NCBI RefSeq assembly: GCF_036242395.1
Contig: NZ_CP108458.1
Coordinates: 4,960,001 to 5,024,000, forward strand
Length of the DNA stretch: 64,000 nt
DNA from: Kitasatospora sp. NBC_01266
GTDB taxonomy: Bacteria; Actinomycetota; Actinomycetes; Streptomycetales; Streptomycetaceae
Reading direction: 5' to 3'
In this document: in pieces, positions 50,088 through 57,354 of the stretch
Layout: every line of letters starts with the position of its first letter
Numbering within the stretch: the first letter of the stretch is position 1
Program-made: the position numbers and the translations under genes
Notes under the pieces: generated by a model
Database searches by the model: none
The model's input: only the letters and a program-made list of their open reading frames with translations
What the model was told of the DNA's origin: nothing

Positions 50088-50801
50088 TCAGTTCTGCCGC
50101 TCGCCGACCAGCTTCGGATGCCGCTCCATCCCCTCCAGGCCGTGCCAGGCCAGGTTGACCAGGTGCGCGGCGACCTCGGACTTCTGCGGCTTGCGCACCT
50201 CCAGCCACCACTGGCCGGTCAGCGCGACCATGCCCACCAGCATCTGCGAGTACATCGGCGCCAGCCGGGCGTCGAAGCCGCGGGCCTTGAACTCCAGGCC
50301 CAGGATGTCCTCGACCTGGGTGGCGATGTCGCTGATCAGCGAGGCGAAGGTGCCGGTGGACTGGGCGACCGGGGAGTCCCGGACCAGGATCTTGAAGCCG
50401 TCGGTGGAGGTGTCGATGTAGTCCATCAGCGCGAAGGCGGCCTGCTCCAGCAGCTCCCGGGAGTGCCCCCCGGTCAGCGCCCCGGTGACCATGTCGAGCA
50501 GCAGTTGCATCTCGCGGTCCACCACCACCGCGTAGAGCCCCTCCTTGCCCCCGAAGTGCTCGTAGACCACCGGCTTGGAGACGCCTGCCCGCTCGGCGAT
50601 CTCCTCCACCGAGGTGCCGTCGTAGCCGCGCTCGGCGAAGACGGAGCGCCCGATGTCCAGCAGCTGCTCGCGCCGTTGCTTGCCCGTCATCCGGACCCGG
50701 CCGGCTCGTCCTGTTCCGGTTCTGGTGGGCGGGCGATGGCCGTCTGCGCTGTCTCCGTTGCTCCCGTTCACCCCTCCATCATGCTGTAGACGACGGGTCA
50801 T
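50088..50801 (-). CDS. TetR-family regulator coupled to the desaturase gene
   Basis: 237 residues if started at ATG 50801, which overlaps the desaturase stop (ATGA); GTG 50771 is an alternative with a GGAGG placed too close. The first 36 residues are disordered. The helix-turn-helix follows (TGKQRREQLLDIGRSVFAERGYDGTSVEEIAERAGVSKPVVYEHFGGKEGLY), then a ligand-binding domain with WWLEVRKP. Co-transcription with the desaturase and the palindrome before that gene suggest autoregulation of membrane lipid unsaturation. Confidence 0.9.
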   Translation of the reverse strand: MTRRLQHDGGVNGSNGDSADGHRPPTRTGTGRAGRVRMTGKQRREQLLDIGRSVFAERGYDGTSVEEIAERAGVSKPVVYEHFGGKEGLYAVVVDREMQLLLDMVTGALTGGHSRELLEQAAFALMDYIDTSTDGFKILVRDSPVAQSTGTFASLISDIATQVEDILGLEFKARGFDARLAPMYSQMLVGMVALTGQWWLEVRKPQKSEVAAHLVNLAWHGLEGMERHPKLVGERQN

Positions 50802-51760
50802 GCGGTGCGCCGGGCGTCAATGCGCCCCGCGGTGGGCCAGCGGACGTCACGGGCCCAGCCGGCCTGCTCGAACCAGCGGATCAGCCGGGCGGAGGAGTCC
50901 AGCTGACCGCGCAGCACTCCGTGCCGGGCCGAGGTCGGGTCGGCGTGGTGCAGGTTGTGCCAGGACTCGCCGCAGGAGAGCACCGCCAGCCACCAGATGT
51001 TGCCCGAGCGGTCCCGGGACTTGAACGGCCGCTCGCCGATCGCGTGGCAGATCGAGTTGATCGACCAGGTCACGTGGTGCAGCAGCGCGATCCGGACCAG
51101 CGAGCCCCAGAAGAAGGCGGTCAGCGCGCCCTGCCAGGACCAGCTGAGCAGCCCGCCGGCCAGCGGCGGCAGCAGCATCGAGATGGTGGTCCAGAGCCAG
51201 AAGAGCCGGGAGACCGCCCGGATGTCGCGGTCGTTCACCAGGTCGGGCGCGTAGATGTGCTGCGGGGTCTGCTCGGAGTCGAAGAGCCAGCCCATGTGCG
51301 CCCACCAGAGGCCCTTGAGCAGGGCCGGCACGGTCTCGCCGTAGCGCCAGGGCGAGTGCGGGTCGCCGTCCTTGTCGGAGAACTTGTGGTGCTTGCGGTG
51401 GTCGGCCACCCAGCGCACCACCGGGCCCTCGACCGCGAGGCTGCCGGCCACCGCCATGGCGATCTTCAGCACCCGGCCGGTCTTGAAGGAGCGGTGGGTG
51501 AAGAACCGGTGGTAGCCGACGGTGATGCCGTGGCAGGTGAGGAAGTACATGACCGTCGCGATCGCCAGATCCCGCCAGCCCAGACCCCAGCCCCAGGCCA
51601 CCGGTACGGCGGCCAGCAGGGCGAGGAACGGTACGGCGATGAAGAGCCCGAGCGCGATCCGTTCGGGCAGCCCCTGCTTCTCACCGCCCAGGGTGGCGGA
51701 GATCTCGGAGGCGGGCCGGGCGGCTGCTGCCGGCGGCACTTGGTCGGCCTGAAGCGTCAT
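50798..51760 (-). CDS. Acyl-CoA delta-9 fatty acid desaturase
   Basis: 320 residues with four membrane helices and the three His boxes of membrane di-iron desaturases: HRFFTHRSF (H-x4-H), HRKHHKF (H-x-x-H-H) and HNLHH. It puts a cis double bond in saturated acyl chains, controlling membrane fluidity; electrons come from an unknown ferredoxin or reductase. The start follows GCGAGGGAC. It is transcribed with the TetR regulator from a promoter overlapped by the palindrome at 51812-51831. Confidence 0.93.
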   Translation of the reverse strand: MTLQADQVPPAAAARPASEISATLGGEKQGLPERIALGLFIAVPFLALLAAVPVAWGWGLGWRDLAIATVMYFLTCHGITVGYHRFFTHRSFKTGRVLKIAMAVAGSLAVEGPVVRWVADHRKHHKFSDKDGDPHSPWRYGETVPALLKGLWWAHMGWLFDSEQTPQHIYAPDLVNDRDIRAVSRLFWLWTTISMLLPPLAGGLLSWSWQGALTAFFWGSLVRIALLHHVTWSINSICHAIGERPFKSRDRSGNIWWLAVLSCGESWHNLHHADPTSARHGVLRGQLDSSARLIRWFEQAGWARDVRWPTAGRIDARRTA

Positions 51761-51811
51761 GGGCTGTCCCTCGCGGAAAGGAGCGGAAAGGAGCGGTGCC
51801 TACGGTTGCGT

Positions 51812-51831
51812 AACTTACGGCATCGTAAGTT
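51812..51831 (-). promoter_or_regulatory. TetR-type operator upstream of the desaturase
   Basis: AACTTACG and CGTAAGTT form a perfect 8-bp inverted repeat with a 4-base spacer, 52 bases upstream of the start. Its AT-rich centre overlaps likely promoter boxes. The linked TetR protein is the natural ligand. Confidence 0.75.
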
Positions 51832-51942
51832 GCCGGACCCGCCAAGGGAAGCGGGGCGCGGCGGCTCGGGCCCCGGGTGTCACTCTGGGGATCGAGGGCG
51901 ATACCCAGCCGGGGGAGGACTCCGGTATGGTCTGAGCAGCCA

Positions 51943-52015
51943 TCCGCCGTGGGGTAATCGGCAGCCCGCAGGCCTTTGAAGCCTTGCAGTGTTGGTTCGA
52001 ATCCAACCGGCGGAG
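51943..52015 (+). tRNA. tRNA-Gln (anticodon TTG)
   Basis: 73 bases. Acceptor stem TCCGCCG/CGGCGGA, D stem GGG/CCC, anticodon loop CTTTGAA (TTG at 34-36), T arm GTTGG-TTCGAAT-CCAAC, discriminator G. CCA is not encoded. The outermost anticodon-stem pair is C-T, a mismatch. TATGGT at 51926-51931 is a likely -10 box. A Gln tRNA before glmU is the usual streptomycete order. Confidence 0.92.
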
Positions 52016-52191
52016 CACTGTCGCGTGGCCGGGGCGGTCCGCCCCGGCTACGCGTGCTGGTGTGCGAGTGCAGCTACCTTGCGCGGTTATTCTCAGGACT
52101 GGTCATTGGCGGGCCCGGCCGACCGCGCGGCGTGCGGAGTCGTGCCGACGAACCCGGCCCGCTCTCCAGTCACCCCCAAGGAGCCTCCCGC

Positions 52192-53667
52192 GTGAGTGCA
52201 AACCCCCTTGCCGCCGTCATCGTGCTCGCCGCCGGTGAGGGCTCCCGGATGAAGTCCAAGGCGCTGCCCAAGGTGCTGCACCCGCTCTGCGGCCGGAGCC
52301 TGCTGGGACACGTGGTGACTGCCGCCGAGGAGCTGGCGCCGGAGCAGCTGGTGGTGGTGATCGGTCACCTGAAGGAGCTGGTGGGGGACCACCTGGCCGA
52401 CGCCCACCCGCACGCGCGCCCGGTGGTGCAGGACGAGCAGCTCGGCACCGGGCACGCCGCCCGGGTCGCGCTGGAGGCGCTGGCCGCCGACGGGATCACG
52501 CTGGACGGCACGGTGATCGTCACCTACGGGGACGCCCCGCTGCTGTCCGCCGCCACCCTGCGCGAGCTGGCCGGGCGGCACGCCGCCGAGGGCAACGGCG
52601 TCACCGTGCTGACCGCCAAGGTGCCCGACCCGAGCGGCTACGGGCGGATCCTGCGCGATCCGGCGGACGGCGCGGTCACCGGCATCGTCGAGCACAAGGA
52701 CGCCGACCCGGCCCAGCTGGCGATCGCCGAGATCAACTCCGGCGTCTACGCCTTCGACGGCAAGCTGCTGGCCGAGGCGCTGACCCGGATCGGCACCGAC
52801 AACGCGCAGGGCGAGGAGTACCTGACCGACACCCTGGAGATCCTGCGCTCGGCCGGCCACCGGGTGGGCGCGGTGGTGGCCGCCGACCACCGGGAGATCC
52901 TCGGCATCAACGACCGGATCCAGCTCGCCGAGGCCCGCCGGCTGCTCAACGACCGGCTGCTGGAGGCGGCGATGCGCGCCGGTGTCACCGTGGTCGACCC
53001 GGCCAGCACCTGGATCGACGCGCAGGTGAGCTACGAGCCGGACGCCGTGGTGCTGCCCGGCACCCAGCTGCACGGCGCCACCCACCTGGGCGAGGGCTGC
53101 GAGGTCGGCCCGAACTGCACGCTGACCGACACCGTGGTCGGCGCCGGTGCCAAGCTGAGCAACGCGGTGGTCGAGCAGGCCGAGATCGGCGCGGGCGCCA
53201 CCGTCGGCCCGTTCGCCTACCTGCGCGGCGGCGTGGCGCTCGGCGAGAAGGGCAAGGTCGGCACCTTCGTCGAGGTCAAGAAGTCGAGCATCGGGGCCGG
53301 CGCCAAGGTGCCGCACCTCTCCTACATGGGCGACGCCACCATCGGCGAGGGCGCCAACGTGGGCGCGGCCTGCGTGACCGCCAACTGGGACGGGGTGAAC
53401 AAGAACCCCACCGTGATCGGCGCGCACGCCCGGGTCGGCACCGACAACATGCTCGTCGCCCCGGTCACCATCGGTGACGGCGCCTACACCGGCGCCGGCT
53501 CGGTGATCAGCCAGGACGTGCCCCCGGGTGCGCTCGGCGTGAGCCGCGCACAGCAGCGCAACATCGAGGGCTGGGTGGCGCGCAAGCGTCCCGGCACCGT
53601 CTCCGACCGGGCGGCCGCCGCCGCCCTGGCCGCGGCCGAGTCGGCCACCGGGACCCAGGAGCTCTAG
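52192..53667 (+). CDS. glmU: Bifunctional N-acetylglucosamine-1-phosphate uridylyltransferase / glucosamine-1-phosphate acetyltransferase
   Basis: 491 residues from a GTG at 52192 with AAGGAG 8 bases before. The N-terminal pyrophosphorylase has VLAAGEGSRMKSKALPKVLHPLCG and QLGTGHAARVAL. The C-terminal half is a left-handed beta-helix of hexapeptide repeats with acetyltransferase residues in KKSSIGAGAKVPHLSYMGDA. It makes UDP-N-acetylglucosamine for peptidoglycan. About 30 Ala-rich residues extend the C-terminus. prs follows, an order conserved in actinobacteria. Confidence 0.97.
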   Translation: MSANPLAAVIVLAAGEGSRMKSKALPKVLHPLCGRSLLGHVVTAAEELAPEQLVVVIGHLKELVGDHLADAHPHARPVVQDEQLGTGHAARVALEALAADGITLDGTVIVTYGDAPLLSAATLRELAGRHAAEGNGVTVLTAKVPDPSGYGRILRDPADGAVTGIVEHKDADPAQLAIAEINSGVYAFDGKLLAEALTRIGTDNAQGEEYLTDTLEILRSAGHRVGAVVAADHREILGINDRIQLAEARRLLNDRLLEAAMRAGVTVVDPASTWIDAQVSYEPDAVVLPGTQLHGATHLGEGCEVGPNCTLTDTVVGAGAKLSNAVVEQAEIGAGATVGPFAYLRGGVALGEKGKVGTFVEVKKSSIGAGAKVPHLSYMGDATIGEGANVGAACVTANWDGVNKNPTVIGAHARVGTDNMLVAPVTIGDGAYTGAGSVISQDVPPGALGVSRAQQRNIEGWVARKRPGTVSDRAAAAALAAAESATGTQEL

Positions 53668-53899
53668 GGATCCGTCCCCGGGCCCGCCCGGTCCGGGCCG
53701 TGCGGAGTGGCGAGCCGCACAGGTCCCGGGCCGGGCTCTTCGTGAGTGGGCGCGTAACCTGGTGTACATACGTGCGCCGTGGGGCTGTAGCCCGTGCCGA
53801 GGCGTACCCAATCCCTCGTCGACCACCGGTCCGGGCGGCTCCTGCCGCCCGGGTGCGGTGCGGCGGGACCATGCGGCAGCAACACGAGGAGACGGTGCA

Positions 53900-54877
53900 G
53901 TGAGCGGGATCACGACGTCGGGTGAGAAGAAGCTGAAGCTCTTCTCCGGCCGTGCCCACCCTGAGCTGGCGAAGGAGGTGGCCGCTGCGCTGGGCACCGA
54001 GCTCGTCCCGACCAAGGCCTTCGAATTCGCCAATGGCGAGATCTACGTCCGCTTCCTGGACTCCGCCCGGGGGGCGGACTGCTTTGTGATGCAGAGCCAC
54101 ACGGCTCCCATCAACCAGTGGATCATGGAACAGCTGATCATGATCGACGCGTTGAAGCGGGCCTCGGCCAAGAGCATCACCGCGATCCTGCCGTTCTACG
54201 GTTACGCCCGCCAGGACAAGAAGCACCTGGGCCGCGAGCCGATCTCGGCCCGGCTGATCGCCGACCTGCTGGCCCAGGCCGGCGCCGACCGGATCATGGC
54301 GGTCGACCTGCACACCGCGCAGATCCAGGGCTTCTTCGACGGCCCGGTGGACCACCTGTTCGCGCTGCCGCTGCTGGCCGACTACGTCGGTGAGAAGGTC
54401 GCCCGCGACAAGCTCACCATCGTCTCGCCGGACGCCGGCCGGGTGAAGGTGGCCGACCAGTGGTGCGACCGCCTCGACGCCCCGCTGGCGATCATCCACA
54501 AGCGCCGCGACATGAGCCAGGCCAACACCATCCTGTCCGCCGAGGTGGTCGGTGACGTCAAGGGCCGGGTCTGCGTCCTGGTCGACGACATGATCGACAC
54601 CGCCGGCACCATCTGCGCCGCCGCCGACGCCTGCTTCGAGGCCGGTGCCGCCGACGTCATCGTGGCCGCCACCCACGGCGTGCTCTCCGGCCCGGCCGGC
54701 GACCGCCTGAAGAACTCCCGGGTCAGCGAGTTCGTCTTCACCAACACGCTGCCCTGCCCGGCCGAGCTCCAGCTGGACAAGGTCACCACCCTCTCGATCG
54801 CCCCGTCGATCGCCGCCGCGATCCGCGAGGTCTTCGAGCAGGGCTCGGTCACCTCGCTCTTCGAGGGCGTGCACTGA
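53900..54877 (+). CDS. prs: Ribose-phosphate pyrophosphokinase
   Basis: 325 residues from a GTG at 53900 with GAGGAG 8 bases before. Features include FEFANGEIYVRFLDSARG, ILPFYGYARQDKKHLGREPISA (ATP and ribose-5-phosphate site), VDLHTAQIQGFFDGPVDHL and the PRPP loop VLVDDMIDTAGTI. It makes PRPP for nucleotide, histidine and tryptophan synthesis. The 230-base interval from glmU holds TAACCT near 53756 that may be a -10 box. A strong terminator follows. Confidence 0.97.
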   Translation: MSGITTSGEKKLKLFSGRAHPELAKEVAAALGTELVPTKAFEFANGEIYVRFLDSARGADCFVMQSHTAPINQWIMEQLIMIDALKRASAKSITAILPFYGYARQDKKHLGREPISARLIADLLAQAGADRIMAVDLHTAQIQGFFDGPVDHLFALPLLADYVGEKVARDKLTIVSPDAGRVKVADQWCDRLDAPLAIIHKRRDMSQANTILSAEVVGDVKGRVCVLVDDMIDTAGTICAAADACFEAGAADVIVAATHGVLSGPAGDRLKNSRVSEFVFTNTLPCPAELQLDKVTTLSIAPSIAAAIREVFEQGSVTSLFEGVH

Positions 54878-54901
54878 TCACCTGACGTACTGTCAGCTCC
54901 T

Positions 54902-54940
54902 ATCGGCCCCGTCGCTGCTGAGCGACGGGGCCGATTTCAC
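54902..54940 (+). terminator. Terminator of the glmU-prs unit
   Basis: Perfect 15-bp arms (54902-54916, 54921-54935) with a 4-base loop and a short TTT tail. Confidence 0.9.
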
Positions 54941-54959
54941 GGTTGACGAGCGGTGCGGT

Positions 54960-55121
54960 TAGACTCTTGAGACTGCTCGGCGAGGGATGTTGTGCGCGCT
55001 CAGGCGCCTGCTCCGTGATCGACGCGCTGGATCTATATCCGCCGAGCTGCCCCATGTACTTGAGGGTGTGGTCTCGGCGGTTTTTCGCTTTCTGCACCCG
55101 TTTCCACGCCAGGAGTGCAGC
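54960..55121 (+). promoter_or_regulatory. Leader of rplY with an internal terminator hairpin
   Basis: TAGACT at 54960-54965 is a good -10 box. The 155-base leader that follows contains CCGCCGAG (55039-55046) and CTCGGCGG (55073-55080), a perfect 8-bp stem with a 26-base apical region, followed at once by TTTTT (55081-55085). The rplY start is 37 bases further on. This is the layout of an attenuator. Codon use in the leader is unlike coding DNA. Confidence 0.65.
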
Positions 55122-55715
55122 ATGTCCGAGATCCGCATTGCCGCCGAGCCCCGCAGCGAGTTCGGCAAGGGTGCCGCCCGTCGCGCCCGTCGTGCCGGCT
55201 TCGTCCCCGGTGTCGTCTACGGCCACGGCCACACCCCGGTGCACCTGAACCTGCCCGGCCACGACCTGATGATGGCCCTGAAGACCCCGAACGCCCTGCT
55301 GGTCGTCCCGATCGAGGGCAAGGACGAGTTCGTCCTGCCGAAGGCCGTCCAGCGCGAGGCCATCAAGCGCACCATCGAGCACGTCGACCTGCTGCTGGTC
55401 AAGCGCGGCGAGAAGGTCAGCGTCGAGATCCCGGTGCTCGTCGAGGGCGAGCTGGCCCCCGGTGGCAACCTGGTCGAGCACGTGCTGAACGCGCTGCCGA
55501 TCGAGGCCGAGGCCACCCACCTGCCCGAGGCCGTCACCGTCTCGGTCGAGGGCCTGGAGGCCGGCGCCTCCATCACCGCCGGCGACATCGTGCTGCCGAA
55601 GGGCACCACCCTGACCGTCGAGGCCGACGCCGTCGTGCTGCAGGTCATCGCCGCCCAGGCCGCTCCGGTCGAGGAGGAGGCTTCCGAGGAGGAGGCCGCC
55701 GCCGTCGAGGCCTGA
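55122..55715 (+). CDS. rplY: 50S ribosomal protein L25 (general stress protein Ctc)
   Basis: 197 residues from ATG 55122 behind CAGGAG. The N-terminal L25 domain binds 5S rRNA (AAEPRSEFGKGAARRARRAGFVPGVVYGHG), followed by the TL5/Ctc C-terminal beta-domain (about residues 95-180) and an acidic tail (EEEASEEEAAAVEA). The two-domain form is the Ctc type. It follows prs and precedes pth, as in most actinobacteria. Confidence 0.96.
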   Translation: MSEIRIAAEPRSEFGKGAARRARRAGFVPGVVYGHGHTPVHLNLPGHDLMMALKTPNALLVVPIEGKDEFVLPKAVQREAIKRTIEHVDLLLVKRGEKVSVEIPVLVEGELAPGGNLVEHVLNALPIEAEATHLPEAVTVSVEGLEAGASITAGDIVLPKGTTLTVEADAVVLQVIAAQAAPVEEEASEEEAAAVEA

Positions 55716-55738
55716 GCCTTGCGGTAATCCGTTCTTCG

Positions 55739-55777
55739 GCGCTGCCCCGGCTCCCCGTGTGGGAGTCGGGGCAGCGC
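55739..55777 (+). terminator. Terminator after rplY
   Basis: 17-bp arms (55739-55755, 55761-55777) with one G-U pair and a 5-base loop, 23 bases past the rplY stop. Confidence 0.85.
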
Positions 55778-55820
55778 TGCGTTCGCGCGATGATGTGGTC
55801 GTAGACAGGAGGAGTGGGAG

Positions 55821-56399
55821 ATGAGCGGCGAGTACACCGGCCCCTGGCTGGTCGTGGGCCTCGGGAACCCCGGCGAGGGCTACGCCCGCAACCGGCACAA
55901 CATCGGCTTCATGGTGGTCGACCTGCTGGCCCAGCGGATCGGCGCGAAGTTCAAGGCGCACAAGAGCCGGGCCCAGGTGGCCGAGGGGCGGCTGGTCGGG
56001 CAGCGGGTGGTGCTGGCCAAGCCGATGACCTTCATGAACCTCTCCGGCGGCCCGGTCACCGCGCTGCGCGACTTCTACAAGGCCCCCACCTCGGCAATCG
56101 TGGCGATCCACGACGAGCTGGACGTCGACTACGCGGCGCTGCGGCTCAAGCTCGGCGGCGGCGACAACGGCCACAACGGGCTCAAGTCGATCACCAAGTC
56201 GCTCGGCCCCGACTACCACCGGGTGCGCTGCGGGATCGGCCGTCCGCCGGGCCGGATGGAGGTCGCCGACTTCGTGCTCAAGGACTTCTCGTCCGCCGAG
56301 CGCAAGGAGCTGGACTGGTTCGTGGACCGCTCGGCGGACGCGGTCGAGGCCCTGCTGACGGAGGGTCTGGAGCGGGCCCAGGGCACCTACAACGGCTGA
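55821..56399 (+). CDS. pth: Peptidyl-tRNA hydrolase
   Basis: 192 residues from ATG 55821 with AGGAGGAG upstream. Catalytic residues are visible: His in NRHNIGF, Asn in MTFMNLSG, Asp in HDELDV, and the GGGDNGHNGLKSI segment that holds the second Asn. It frees tRNA from peptidyl-tRNA that drops off the ribosome. The rplY-pth order is conserved, but the strong terminator between them means that it also has its own promoter. Confidence 0.96.
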   Translation: MSGEYTGPWLVVGLGNPGEGYARNRHNIGFMVVDLLAQRIGAKFKAHKSRAQVAEGRLVGQRVVLAKPMTFMNLSGGPVTALRDFYKAPTSAIVAIHDELDVDYAALRLKLGGGDNGHNGLKSITKSLGPDYHRVRCGIGRPPGRMEVADFVLKDFSSAERKELDWFVDRSADAVEALLTEGLERAQGTYNG

Positions 56400-56547
56400 G
56401 TGTCCGCTGGAAGATCCCTGAGTGTCCGTCAATCCCGGTCGCAGGTATGACGGACAGGGCAACAGTCGTACAACTCTTCGCCGCAGGCGGCGCTCGGGAG
56501 CCGGAAGCCCTCGGCTGATCGGATACGGTTCACCCGGACTCGGGAAG

Positions 56548-57261
56548 ATGGGGGCGCTGGTGGGCGCGGGCTTGGGCACGGCACGGGTGGCCGGTACGTG
56601 GATGGTGGCGGCTGCGGTGCTGCTGGGCGGCGCCGCGGTGGCCTGGGGCGCCGAGCCGAGCGGCTCGCCGGCCCCGTCGGCGAGTGCGGCCGGCTCGCCG
56701 CCGGCCCCGAGCGGTGCCGCGTCGGCGTCGGCCGCCCCGGGGCTGCCGCCGGCCGGCCCGGCGACGTCCAGCGCGTCCCCCTCTCCCACCGCGACGACCA
56801 GCGCGGGCCCCAGCTGCCCGCCGCTGTCCGGCCCGAGCGACAGCCCGTCGCCGAGCGCGACGGCCTCGCCGACGGCCGCCTCCTCGCCGACGGCCCCCGC
56901 CGCGCCGACCCCCGGCGCACTGCCCAGCGGCTGCCCCACCCCCACGCCGACGCCGACCCCCTCGCCGTCGGGCACCCGGGCCACGGGGTACTCCTACACC
57001 GGCGGGCGTGGCAGCGGCCGGATCCGCACGGCCCGCCCGGCTCCCGCGCCGAGCGCGCTGGACGCCCAGATGGTCGACGTCCAGCCGGCCTCCGCGTCGC
57101 CGACCCCGACCCCGCCGGCCGCGCCGACCGCGCTCTCCGGGGCGTTCATCTCCACCCTGGGCAGCAACGCCGGCATACCGGCGGTGGCCGGTGGCGCGGT
57201 GATCGCGGCCGGCGGCGGCGCGCTGTGGCTCAAGCGCCGCCGGGGCGACCGGACCGACTGA
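56548..57261 (+). CDS. Ser/Pro/Thr-rich cell-surface protein
   Basis: 237 residues from ATG 56548; an earlier GTG at 56422 is possible. A signal peptide (about residues 10-33, ending VAWGAEP) is followed by about 150 residues of Ser, Pro, Ala and Thr repeats with two Cys, and a C-terminal membrane helix (AVAGGAVIAAGGGALWLKRRRG) with positive tail. This is the layout of a wall-spanning anchored protein. The Ser/Thr/Pro-rich part is a likely substrate of protein O-mannosylation by the Pmt encoded at 26729-28612. No family is recognised. Confidence 0.75.
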   Translation: MGALVGAGLGTARVAGTWMVAAAVLLGGAAVAWGAEPSGSPAPSASAAGSPPAPSGAASASAAPGLPPAGPATSSASPSPTATTSAGPSCPPLSGPSDSPSPSATASPTAASSPTAPAAPTPGALPSGCPTPTPTPTPSPSGTRATGYSYTGGRGSGRIRTARPAPAPSALDAQMVDVQPASASPTPTPPAAPTALSGAFISTLGSNAGIPAVAGGAVIAAGGGALWLKRRRGDRTD

Positions 57262-57285
57262 GAGCCGGTCCCGGCAGCAGAGCAG

Positions 57286-57346
57286 CAGGGCAACACAGCA
57301 GGGGCCCCACGCCGACGCGGCGTGGGGCCCCTGCTGTGTTGCCCTG
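57286..57346. terminator. Very long perfect bidirectional terminator (29-bp arms)
   Basis: Arms at 57286-57314 and 57318-57346 are complementary over 29 bp without a mismatch, with a 3-base loop. It lies between the surface-protein stop and the ppc stop and can serve both. Confidence 0.9.
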
Positions 57347-57354
57347 CCCGTCCG

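Noticed and set aside
54943..54965. TTGACG at 54943 as the -35 box of rplY
   Set aside because: It is only 11 bases from TAGACT, too close for a sigma-70-type pair; TTCACG at 54936 with 18 bases fits better.
54987..55121. In-frame extension of rplY into its leader from ATG 54987
   Set aside because: The extension uses rare codons for this genome (TTT, ATA, CTT, GTA), covers the terminator hairpin, and the ATG at 55122 has a good CAGGAG site.
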